Below are positions 30,598-37,394 of a DNA stretch of 37,394 nt, in pieces. The notes below the pieces were generated by a model. It ran no database searches, had not been told where the DNA came from, and saw only the letters and a list, made by a program, of their open reading frames with translations. This stretch comes from an uncultured Bacilli bacterium. Its GTDB lineage: Bacteria; Bacillota_I; Bacilli_A; RF39; UBA660. Made by a program: the position numbers and the translations under genes. The DNA lies in NCBI GenBank assembly GCA_947623705.1, contig CANQHT010000001.1, positions 1 to 37,394 on the forward strand. The letters run 5' to 3'. Positions within the stretch are counted from its first letter, which is position 1; each line of letters begins with the position of its first letter.

Positions 30598-31704
30598 ATG
30601 AAAAAGAAGTTGTTAATTATTTTGGGATTAGTTTTAGGAGTTTTTAGTATAACATTTTTTACTTGTAAAAACTTTTTAACACATGCTTATAAAACTTACG
30701 ATAATAATCCTAATATGAAAGAAAAAGTTAAAACTAAAGAAAGTGAGAAAACAGAAGATAGTAACATTAAAGAAGATGTTATTGAAAATGAAGAAGAATT
30801 AAATAATAGTACTTCACAAGAAGATAATAATCAAGAAAATGTAGATACAACAGAAGATAAAACTACTACTAAAGAAGAAAATACAAAGACTGAGACACCT
30901 GTAAAAGAAAATAATACTACGCAAAGCAAGACAAATACTAATACAACTACGGTAAAAGAAGATACTACTAAAAAAGAAACTACAACTGAAAGTAAGAAGA
31001 CCGAAACAAATACAAATTCAAATACTAGTACAACTCCAAGTACAAGTACTAACACAAATACGAGTACAACTACCGAGTCTAAAAAAGAAACTAAAACTTT
31101 AGTAAATACGGAAGAAGTTACCGAAAAAGAATTAAAAAGTGAAAAATATGGGACAAAGTTTTATACTGAAAAACATTATACATTAAGTTCTTATAGTGAT
31201 GGTACAACTGAAAAAGAATTAAGTTTTACAATATCAACTGTAATGGACGTTAGTGGTTTTAATGGAACGGCCGCAAGTATGATGGATGAAGCTAAAGCTT
31301 TAGTGGAAGAAAATATGCCAAAATATAATGAATTATTAGCAATAGTTAATGGTTATCGGGCAGAAAAAGGAGCAAGTCCTTTAGAGTTAGATGAAAATTT
31401 AACTATCGCTGCTACCATAAGAGCTATGGAAATGGCCTATACCAATGATATGAATCATACTAGACCTAATGGTAATAGTTGTTTTGATATTTTTGAAGAA
31501 TTAGGAGTTCCACCAATGTATACTGCTGGCGAAAATATTGCAGCTGGGTATTTTACTCCGCAATTAGTAGCAGAAGGTTGGAAAAAATCTCCTGGCCATT
31601 ATAGTAATATGATAAATGCTAATTTTAAAAAGATTGGTTTAGGAATGATGCGTTTACAAGGAACCACATATGGTATTTATTGGGCGCAAATGTTTACTAG
31701 TTAA
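30598..31704 (+). CDS. Membrane-anchored CAP/SCP (YkwD-like) domain protein
   Basis: A 368-residue protein. An N-terminal hydrophobic segment (about 4-22) anchors or exports it. Residues about 40-165 are a low-complexity Thr/Glu/Lys/Asn/Ser linker that would span the wall. The C-terminal 130 residues are a CAP domain of the YkwD type: LLAIVNGYRAEKGASPL, MNHTRPNGNSCFDIF, YTAGENIAAG, SPGHYSNMINANFKKIGLG, ending with YWAQMFT. The His and Glu of the CAP cavity are present. Function in bacteria is not settled; many such proteins are secreted at sporulation or wall remodelling. GAGGAG precedes the start. Confidence 0.9.
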   Translation: MKKKLLIILGLVLGVFSITFFTCKNFLTHAYKTYDNNPNMKEKVKTKESEKTEDSNIKEDVIENEEELNNSTSQEDNNQENVDTTEDKTTTKEENTKTETPVKENNTTQSKTNTNTTTVKEDTTKKETTTESKKTETNTNSNTSTTPSTSTNTNTSTTTESKKETKTLVNTEEVTEKELKSEKYGTKFYTEKHYTLSSYSDGTTEKELSFTISTVMDVSGFNGTAASMMDEAKALVEENMPKYNELLAIVNGYRAEKGASPLELDENLTIAATIRAMEMAYTNDMNHTRPNGNSCFDIFEELGVPPMYTAGENIAAGYFTPQLVAEGWKKSPGHYSNMINANFKKIGLGMMRLQGTTYGIYWAQMFTS

Positions 31705-31718
31705 AAAGAAGGATAAGT

Positions 31719-33029
31719 ATGAAATTAGATAAAAAATTTATAATTATTGGTATATTATTAATTATTGCTTTAGCTCTAGGTTTATCTTTCTTTTTTCTAC
31801 ATGATAAAAATGAAGAAAAAGAAGAATTACCTACGACTACAACCGAAAATAAAGTAGTTTATCTTATGTTAGATGACCTATTTAAAATAGAATATACTAA
31901 AGAATATGGTATTTGTAATGGTCCAGTTTGTACTAGTACTAAAATTTTAACCAATGTTACAAACTATGAAATATTAATAGAGAATAATGCCATTTATAAT
32001 GATTTAGATAAAAAGAATAAAAGCATTGAAGATTTTATTTTAGATATTTATAATGTTAGTAAAGAAAATGAAGTTAGTTTAGAAGAAATTAATATTTATA
32101 CTAATGATGATTTTACGAAAGATGATTTAGATGAAGCATTAAAAGATAAAGTAAATATTAATTATGAAGATAAATTAAATGAAGAAGAAATTATTAATGC
32201 GAATAAAGTAAAAGAATATCAAGTCATATTTAATAGTAATGGTGGGTCCATAGTGGAAAGTCAAAAAGTAAAAGAAAATGACTTAGTAGTTAAACCAGAT
32301 GATCCTGAAAGAGATGGTTATACTTTTGTTGAGTGGCAATTAAATGATAAAAAATATGATTTTAAAACGAAAGTTACCAGTGATACTACTTTAAAAGCTA
32401 CTTGGGAAAAAAAGAAAACGAGTAGTACCACAACTACAAAACCTAGTACAACAACGCCAACTAAAAACTATGAATCAACGATAGATAAAATAAATTTAAA
32501 TGAAGCTATTTTGATTAAAGATAATTTTTATCGTTATGGGGAAGTAGATTGCTATTATTTTGTTACCAATTTTGCTGAAGTATTTCCTAATTTAGCGGGT
32601 GAATATTATATAAGAGTAATTGATGATGGAAGTATAAATTATGAAAGTAATTATGATTTATTAATGTCACAATGGGAAGAAGGCTTTAAAAAATTTACTT
32701 TTGATACAGAAAAAGAAGCAAATGCTTTAAATGTTTTAAAAACCCTAACTGATACAACGTATAAAGGAATGATTTTTACGGGTGGATTAAGTGAAGATAA
32801 TCATGGTTTATATTACCGTTATCGTAATTTAACTATTGAAGATAAAGATTTTACTAGTTTAAAAAGTAGCATTGATCAAACATATAATGATGTTGTAAAT
32901 AAATTAAATGTCTTAAGAGGAGGTATTTTAGTCGAATTTCCTAATGGCTCTGGTGGTTATGATGATGTTAAAAAATTATTAACAGAAGATGTATGTGAAG
33001 ATTATAATTTAGTTTGTAGTAGATGGTAA
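31719..33029 (+). CDS. Membrane-anchored protein with an InlB-type B-repeat
   Basis: A 436-residue protein. The first transmembrane segment is at about residues 6-27. Residues 30-165 form an extracellular Glu/Asp/Lys-rich region. Residues about 167-230 are one Listeria-Bacteroides (InlB B) repeat, with VIFNSNGGSIVESQKV, PDDPERDGYTFVEW and TTLKATWE. A Thr/Ser/Pro linker follows, then about 190 residues of a C-terminal domain I do not recognise (INLNEAILIKDNFYRYGEVD and onward). B-repeats are commonly found in adhesins and glycan-binding surface proteins. AGAAGGATAAGT precedes the ATG, 14 nt after the CAP-domain gene, so the two are probably co-transcribed. No terminator was found after it. Confidence 0.8.
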   Translation: MKLDKKFIIIGILLIIALALGLSFFFLHDKNEEKEELPTTTTENKVVYLMLDDLFKIEYTKEYGICNGPVCTSTKILTNVTNYEILIENNAIYNDLDKKNKSIEDFILDIYNVSKENEVSLEEINIYTNDDFTKDDLDEALKDKVNINYEDKLNEEEIINANKVKEYQVIFNSNGGSIVESQKVKENDLVVKPDDPERDGYTFVEWQLNDKKYDFKTKVTSDTTLKATWEKKKTSSTTTTKPSTTTPTKNYESTIDKINLNEAILIKDNFYRYGEVDCYYFVTNFAEVFPNLAGEYYIRVIDDGSINYESNYDLLMSQWEEGFKKFTFDTEKEANALNVLKTLTDTTYKGMIFTGGLSEDNHGLYYRYRNLTIEDKDFTSLKSSIDQTYNDVVNKLNVLRGGILVEFPNGSGGYDDVKKLLTEDVCEDYNLVCSRW

Positions 33030-33033
33030 TTAT

Positions 33034-33062
33034 TTGACATAATCATACATATTATTTATAAA
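33034..33062 (+). promoter_or_regulatory. Promoter of the LemA gene
   Basis: A perfect TTGACA (33034-33039), a 17-bp spacer and TATAAA (33057-33062). Confidence 0.75.
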
Positions 33063-33120
33063 TATAAATTGCAAATAAAAAATAAATATGCTATTATCTA
33101 ATTATAGAGGAGGAATAAAT

Positions 33121-33675
33121 ATGCCAGTTTGGTTAATTGTTGTTATTGTTGTATTAGTCTTACTTGTTTTATATGTTGTTAGTGTTTACAATAGTTTGGT
33201 TTCTTTAAGAAATAAAGTTAATGACCAATATAGTCAAATTGATGTGGAATTAAAAAGAAGATTTGATTTAGTACCTAACTTAGTTGAAACAGTTAAAGGC
33301 TATACTAAACATGAAAAGACAACTTTAGAAGATATTGTTAAAGCGAGAAATACTTATGCCAATGCCGGAAACATGCAAGATCAATTAAAAGCTGATGGAG
33401 AACTTACGAATGCTATTAGTAAATTATTTGCGCTTGCGGAATCTTATCCAGATTTAAAGGCAAATGAGAACTTTATTAACTTACAAAATGAACTATCAGA
33501 AATTGAACAAAAAATTGTTTATGCTAGACAATTTTACAATGATTCAGTTCTTAAGTTAAATAATAAAATTGAAATGTTCCCATCAAATATTATTGCGGGT
33601 ATGTTTAATTTTAGCAAAAAAGAATTCTTTGAAGCTTCTAATGAAGAACGTGCAAACGTTAAAGTTAAATTTTAA
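33121..33675 (+). CDS. LemA family protein
   Basis: A protein of about 184 residues. After an extracellular start it has one transmembrane helix (about 4-25), then a helical bundle with the family segments LVSLRNKVNDQYSQIDVELKRR, DLVPNLVETVKGY and ARQFYNDSVLKLNNKIEMFPSN. LemA proteins are widespread membrane proteins whose biochemical role is not established. I start at the ATG at 33121, after GAGGAGGA, not at an upstream in-frame ATG at 33088, which has no ribosome-binding site. It is followed by a hairpin-terminator and a DUF2207 gene, a common pairing in Bacillota, which suggests a shared envelope function. Confidence 0.93.
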   Translation: MPVWLIVVIVVLVLLVLYVVSVYNSLVSLRNKVNDQYSQIDVELKRRFDLVPNLVETVKGYTKHEKTTLEDIVKARNTYANAGNMQDQLKADGELTNAISKLFALAESYPDLKANENFINLQNELSEIEQKIVYARQFYNDSVLKLNNKIEMFPSNIIAGMFNFSKKEFFEASNEERANVKVKF

Positions 33676-33697
33676 GGCATTATTAAATGCCTTTTTT
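33674..33697 (+). terminator. Attenuator-like terminator between lemA and DUF2207 gene
   Basis: AAGGCATT (33674-33681) pairs with AATGCCTT (33686-33693) around a 4-nt loop and six T follow (33692-33697). It overlaps the lemA stop and lies only 15 nt before the next start, so it may reduce rather than stop transcription of the next gene. Confidence 0.75.
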
Positions 33698-33711
33698 AAG
33701 GTTGTGATTTA

Positions 33712-35376
33712 ATGAAATTTAAATATATATTATTTTTAATTATGGGTTTACTTTTTACTAATGTAGTTTATGCTGAAGATATTAGGAATATTAATATGGA
33801 TATTTATGTTGATAATAATGGTGATGCTCATATTAAAGAAAAATGGACTGTTAATATGAGTGAAGGCACGGAATTATTTAAGTCTTATTATAATATTCAA
33901 AATTCAGAAATAAAAGATTTTAGTGTTAAGATGAATGATATTCCATTTAATACTTTAAATACTTGGAATATTGATGCTTCTTTTGATGATAAAATGTATA
34001 AAGCTGGAATAAATTATGTTAGTGATGGTTATGAATTATGTTATGGTATTACTAAATATGGTACAAATAATTATGAAATGGATTATACAATTACGAATTT
34101 TGTTGTTAGTACTAGTGATAGTGATATGATTTATTTTAATTTAATTCCGGATGATATTTTTGAAAGTCCTGATAATATTTATATTAAGATTTATAGTGAT
34201 TTTAAGTATTCCAATAATTTAGATGTTTGGGGTTATGGTAATTATGGAGGAGAAGCTTATGTCTATGATGGTTATATCGAAATGCAACATGAAGATGAGT
34301 TAGATAGTGACGAATATATGACTATTTTAGTTAAATTTCCTAAAGGTACTTTTAATACAAAGGTTTCCTTAGATGAAGATTTTAATTATTACTATGATAT
34401 GGCGGAAGAAGGCGCTACTAGTTATATTGATGAAACTGATAACTTTAGTGTTAGTGATTTTTTCGTAACTATAATTGCTTTTATTGTTTATAGTTTACCA
34501 TTTATTATAGTCGTTATAGCTATATCCAGAGTTAATACTAGTGGTTATGGTACTAAAAAATTAAAATTTAATAAAGGTATTAAAAATGTTAAAGATGCCC
34601 CATATTTTAGAGATATTCCTTGTAATAAAAATATTTTTGAAGCTTATTGGGTAGCTTGTCAATTTGGCTTAGTTAAAAATAAAAATGACTTTTTAGGAGC
34701 TATTCTACTTAAATGGTTAAAAAATAAAAATATTGAAAATGTGGTAGTTAATACTAAAAAAAGTAAAAATGCTTTAAAATTTAATAATTCCAATGGTTTA
34801 AATGAAAAAGAGTTGGAATTATATGAAATGATGAGTGAAGCAAGTGAAGATGGTATTTTAGAAGATTATGAATTTACAAGATGGTGTAAAAATCATTATT
34901 CTAAGATATTAAAATGGTTTAATGAAGTAATTGATAATACCACAATGGAATATGTAAGCAAAGGATTAATAACTGAAGATAAAAAAGTATTTGGTACTAA
35001 TTATTTAGTAAATGATAGTATGCACGAATATGGGATGCAAATGGCTGGTTTAAAGAATTTCTTAAAAGATTTTTCGAATATTAAAGATCGTTATCCAATC
35101 GAAGTTAATTTATGGGAAGAATATTTAATGTATGCCCAAATATTTGGTATTGCTAAAGAAGTAGCCAAAGAATTTAAAAATTTATATCCTGATATTATTA
35201 CTGATGATTATTATAATGATATTATCTTTATTCATACGATATCATACAATGGAGTTTATGCCGCAACAACGGCAGAGCAAAGAGCTAGAAGTTATTCTGC
35301 TGGTGGTGGTGGATTCTCCTCTGGTGGTGGAGGCGGAGGTTCCTTCGGTAGTGGCGGAAGTATCGGTTATCGTTAA
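33712..35376 (+). CDS. DUF2207 domain membrane protein with Gly-rich tail
   Basis: A 554-residue protein with a cleavable-looking signal (about 1-21, ending VYA before EDI). An extracellular beta-rich DUF2207 region (about 22-235) follows, containing IDVDNNGDAHIKEKW-like start and NYEMDYTITNFVV. A transmembrane helix lies around 248-275. A cytoplasmic domain of about 250 residues follows, and the tail is a run of Gly/Ser (SGGGGGGSFGSGGS-like). This architecture, including the Gly-rich end, is characteristic of the family; function is unknown. Its start follows AAGGTTGTGA. It is downstream of lemA behind a hairpin and has a clear terminator. Confidence 0.88.
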   Translation: MKFKYILFLIMGLLFTNVVYAEDIRNINMDIYVDNNGDAHIKEKWTVNMSEGTELFKSYYNIQNSEIKDFSVKMNDIPFNTLNTWNIDASFDDKMYKAGINYVSDGYELCYGITKYGTNNYEMDYTITNFVVSTSDSDMIYFNLIPDDIFESPDNIYIKIYSDFKYSNNLDVWGYGNYGGEAYVYDGYIEMQHEDELDSDEYMTILVKFPKGTFNTKVSLDEDFNYYYDMAEEGATSYIDETDNFSVSDFFVTIIAFIVYSLPFIIVVIAISRVNTSGYGTKKLKFNKGIKNVKDAPYFRDIPCNKNIFEAYWVACQFGLVKNKNDFLGAILLKWLKNKNIENVVVNTKKSKNALKFNNSNGLNEKELELYEMMSEASEDGILEDYEFTRWCKNHYSKILKWFNEVIDNTTMEYVSKGLITEDKKVFGTNYLVNDSMHEYGMQMAGLKNFLKDFSNIKDRYPIEVNLWEEYLMYAQIFGIAKEVAKEFKNLYPDIITDDYYNDIIFIHTISYNGVYAATTAEQRARSYSAGGGGFSSGGGGGGSFGSGGSIGYR

Positions 35377-35399
35377 GAGAGTAGAAATACTCTTTTTTT
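35376..35399 (+). terminator. Intrinsic terminator after DUF2207 gene
   Basis: AGAGTA (35378-35383), a GAAA tetraloop and TACTCT (35388-35393) form a stem, followed by seven T (35393-35399). Confidence 0.85.
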
Positions 35400-35400
35400 A

Positions 35401-35476
35401 TTGACACTTATTGACAAAAATAGGAAATACTAAAATCGACTGTTTTTCTTGACAATCGGGGGGGGTAGTTTATACT
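35401..35476 (+). promoter_or_regulatory. Poly-G-spacer promoter cassette, copy 2 (8 G)
   Basis: TTGACA words at 35401-35406 and 35411-35416, then the core: a perfect TTGACA (35449-35454), ATC, eight G (35458-35465), TAGTT and TATACT (35471-35476). Spacer 16 bp. The downstream gene starts at 35503. Confidence 0.85.
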
Positions 35477-35502
35477 AAAAACATAGGATAGAGAGATGTT
35501 TT

Positions 35503-36990
35503 ATGGTAAAGAAAAATTATAAATTATTGATAGGATTTATATTAGGAATATTATTATCAGTTAGTGGCGTATATGCAGCGGAGACAATAATTGAAAGTAT
35601 AAATGTATCTTATGATAATAGTACTAGTGGTGGTAAATATACAACTGTGCAAGAATCAATTGATGAACTTTATGAAAAATCAGGATTATTAAAAGAAAAA
35701 TGGGTTGATAAAACACTTAATGGAGCAGATCCAGTTTTTGATAACACAAGCAAATTAATTCCAATAACTTTAGATGATGATGGAACAGTCCATTATGCCA
35801 ATCTATATACCAAATGGTATGATTATAGTAATAAAAAATGGGCCAATGCTATAATACTAATTGATAGTCCCAGTACAAATTATAAAACTGGAGATATAAT
35901 TTTAGAAAAAGACATTGAAAGTTATTTTGTTTGGATACCAAGATATCAATATAAAATATGGGATATGGGCAATTATGAAAAAGCAATTAATTTAGATGAT
36001 TTAAGTAGTATAACAGATTTAACCGCAAATATTAAAAGTATGTTTAATAGACCTAGGACAATTGACATTGTTTTTGGCAATGTTCAAAATGCTCCTAAAA
36101 TGGATGAAAGTGCTGCAAAGTTAGGTAGTTATTATACTCATCCAGCATTTACTTTAGGAAGTATTGATTTAAATGGCTTTTGGGTTGGAAAATTCAAAAC
36201 AGGAATAAATGGTACTAGTAGTGATAATGGCGTAGAAGATGGTAAAAAAATAATAATTAAACCTGGAGTATCATCATGGCGCGATAGTATTTTAAAGACT
36301 TTTTTTGATGCCGGGTATAATTATGAAAGAAATCTAGATAGTCATATATTAAAAAATACGGAATGGGGAGCAGTCGCCTATCTTTCCCATTCAGCATATG
36401 GTATTGGAACAAAGATAAATATTAATAATACTTCTAATTATATGACAGGTTATTCTGCTGTGCCAGATTTAGATAAAACTAATAATAGCAATTTTTTTGT
36501 AGATAATACTAACACAGCAAAAACTAAACCATATAATACTGAAATTGGATATTTAGCAAGTACAACTGGAAATATAACTGGTGTATATGATATGAGTGGT
36601 GGAGCTTGGGAATATGTGGCAGCTTGTATAAAAGGAATGCCTAAAAATAGTGGATTTACAACTAGTGAATTAGAAAATTATATTAATCAAGGATATATTG
36701 ATGGATATAAGGAAAATAGTAATATAGCTACATATAATAATCGCATTTTAGGAGATGCAACAGGTGAGATGGGACCTTTTTATGTTTTAAAAGAACGGAA
36801 TAATAATTCTTATCTTCATACCACATGGTACAATACTTCACTTAGTTTTATCGATTCAGTAACTCCTTGGTTTTGTCGAGGAGGTCTTGATATTCCTGAG
36901 TTGATGGATCAATTTGGAGCTTTTAGAGCAAGTGGAAATAAGGTATCATGGTCATCTTTTCGTATTGCTTTGAGTATTAAAAATAGTTAA
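35503..36990 (+). CDS. Secreted protein with C-type-lectin/FGE-like C-terminal domain
   Basis: A 495-residue protein with a signal peptide (about 1-26, site VYA before AET). Residues 27-65 form a short coiled-coil-like stretch (QESIDELYEKSG). The C-terminal two thirds show features of the formylglycine-generating-enzyme/C-type lectin fold: LNGFWVGKFKTG, NTEWGAVAYLSHSAYG, NITGVYDMSGGAWEYVA, and a terminal GAFRASGNKVSWSSFRIALS. The end recalls variable proteins of diversity-generating retroelements, which also finish with an FR-AL strand, but no reverse transcriptase is in the window. It has none of the enzyme's known catalytic residues that I can identify, so a binding or adhesion role is likelier. 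Transcription comes from a poly-G-spacer promoter. Confidence 0.75.
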   Translation: MVKKNYKLLIGFILGILLSVSGVYAAETIIESINVSYDNSTSGGKYTTVQESIDELYEKSGLLKEKWVDKTLNGADPVFDNTSKLIPITLDDDGTVHYANLYTKWYDYSNKKWANAIILIDSPSTNYKTGDIILEKDIESYFVWIPRYQYKIWDMGNYEKAINLDDLSSITDLTANIKSMFNRPRTIDIVFGNVQNAPKMDESAAKLGSYYTHPAFTLGSIDLNGFWVGKFKTGINGTSSDNGVEDGKKIIIKPGVSSWRDSILKTFFDAGYNYERNLDSHILKNTEWGAVAYLSHSAYGIGTKININNTSNYMTGYSAVPDLDKTNNSNFFVDNTNTAKTKPYNTEIGYLASTTGNITGVYDMSGGAWEYVAACIKGMPKNSGFTTSELENYINQGYIDGYKENSNIATYNNRILGDATGEMGPFYVLKERNNNSYLHTTWYNTSLSFIDSVTPWFCRGGLDIPELMDQFGAFRASGNKVSWSSFRIALSIKNS

Positions 36991-36996
36991 ATATTA

Positions 36997-37028
36997 AAAT
37001 AGAGATGATTTAATTCATCTTTATTTTT
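36997..37028 (+). terminator. Intrinsic terminator after the lectin-like gene
   Basis: AGATGA (37003-37008) pairs with TCATCT (37015-37020), and the stem can extend outward as A-rich against T-rich arms. A T-tract follows (37021-37029). Confidence 0.75.
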
Positions 37029-37109
37029 TGACATTTTATTTACAAAAATTTGAGAAAATATAAGGTTCTTGCAAAAATCTCTTGATTTTCGGGGGGGGTA
37101 ATATATACT
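37028..37109 (+). promoter_or_regulatory. Poly-G-spacer promoter cassette, copy 3 (8 G)
   Basis: TTGACA at 37028-37033, a GGTTCTTG word as in copy 1, then TTGATT (37082-37087), TTC, eight G (37091-37098), TAATA and TATACT (37104-37109). Spacer 16 bp. It lies upstream of the partial surface-protein gene at 37240, with a leader of about 125 nt. Confidence 0.8.
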
Positions 37110-37239
37110 AATCTTATAGTATAAAGTGTGTCAACTATCATACAAAATGATTTCATAATTTAAAATGATGTGATATACTTAATGCGTATAGTATAACAAT
37201 ATTAATTATTGCTTATACTAAAGGAAAGAGGAGTATATA
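37110..37239 (+). other. Long leader between cassette 3 and the last gene
   Basis: Unlike copies 1 and 2, the start codon is about 130 nt from the -10 box. The leader holds several TATACT/TATAGT-like words (for example near 37187 and 37214) and repeated TATAGTATAA motifs that could act as secondary promoters or binding sites. GGAAAGAGGAG precedes the ATG. Confidence 0.45.
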
Positions 37240-37394
37240 ATGAACGAAGAGAACAAAAGAAAGGCCATAATATTAACATTTATTGGAGCCTTAACATTAT
37301 TATTTGTCGTAGTAGGAGGAACATTTGCCTACTTTCAAATAGTAAATACTGATGAAGGGAGTACAAGTACAGATTTTAATGCCCAAACAGATAA
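37240..37394 (+). CDS. Surface protein paralogue, N-terminal part, runs off the window
   Basis: The first 51 codons of a gene cut by the right edge. Residues 1-37 (one hydrophobic helix after a charged tail) differ from the 1473 protein by only an added Asn and an Ala for Thr, and the DNA is also nearly the same over about 100 bp. After residue 37 the sequences diverge, with a Ser/Thr/Asp-rich extracellular region. By analogy the rest may carry BspA-like or other surface repeats, but this is not visible. Together with the shared promoter this shows a gene family in which anchor and promoter are conserved and the exposed part varies. Confidence 0.85.
   Translation, partial: MNEENKRKAIILTFIGALTLLFVVVGGTFAYFQIVNTDEGSTSTDFNAQTD

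Noticed and set aside
30831..31055. A 74-codon minus-strand reading frame rich in Val, Leu and Ser
   Set aside because: It is the mirror of the Thr/Glu/Lys-rich linker of the CAP-domain protein. Low-complexity coding sequence gives open antisense frames by composition, and no ribosome-binding site is present.
35204..35404. A 66-codon frame overlapping the end of the DUF2207 gene
   Set aside because: It is a shifted reading of the Gly/Ser-rich tail, with no ribosome-binding site and no family features.
1..37394. Mycoplasma-type genetic code (TGA read as Trp)
   Set aside because: TGA ends several genes cleanly (for example ftsW and lysR) and Trp is encoded by TGG throughout, so the standard bacterial code applies.

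Overview
The window is an AT-rich chromosome segment from a low-GC Bacillota, probably an uncultured, gut-type member of the Bacilli. The evidence is rplU-prp-rpmA with a Prp-cleavable L27 extension, a dcw-type peptidoglycan and division cluster, TGA used as a stop, Bacillota-style Shine-Dalgarno sequences and BspA-type surface proteins. I cannot name the species.

Layout. 1-1346: end of an unrecognised gene, then an L21 leader RNA with rplU-prp-rpmA. 1361-3176: a promoter with a G-tract in its spacer, driving a BspA-like membrane-anchored surface protein. 3346-6522: a GDPD gene, then a minus-strand island (Fic protein, BECR-type nuclease, structured RNA with its own terminator) and an AbiEi-like orphan gene. 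6606-12746: murG-murB-ftsQ-queH, a PcfJ-like gene and the first two thirds of a SpoVD/FtsI-type transpeptidase gene. 12747-27559: a 14,813-bp serine-integrase element inserted inside that gene. 27560-30441: the rest of the transpeptidase gene, then mraY and ftsW. 30598-36990: envelope proteins (CAP/SCP, B-repeat, LemA, DUF2207, lectin/FGE-like). 37240 to the end: start of a paralogue of the 1473 surface protein.

Three signals stand out. (1) Three near-identical promoter cassettes each place a 7- or 8-G homopolymer exactly between the -35 and TATACT -10 boxes, giving 15-, 16- and 16-bp spacers, and each drives a surface-protein gene. This is the layout expected of slipped-strand phase variation. 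(2) The integrative element splits the transpeptidase gene between its SxN and KTG motifs. Joining the flanks across a shared CAAC restores an in-frame 633-residue protein. The cargo looks like an undescribed small-molecule pathway: LysR regulator, aminotransferase, two ATP-grasp ligases, amino-acid ABC transporter, two APH-fold kinases, radical SAM, nucleoside phosphorylase, nucleotidyltransferase, two Nudix proteins and a HAD phosphatase. (3) On the minus strand, promoter, structured RNA of about 174 nt, intrinsic terminator and small nuclease-like gene are arranged like a type III toxin-antitoxin locus or a riboregulated toxin.

All names come from motif recognition by eye; no database search or folding program was run.
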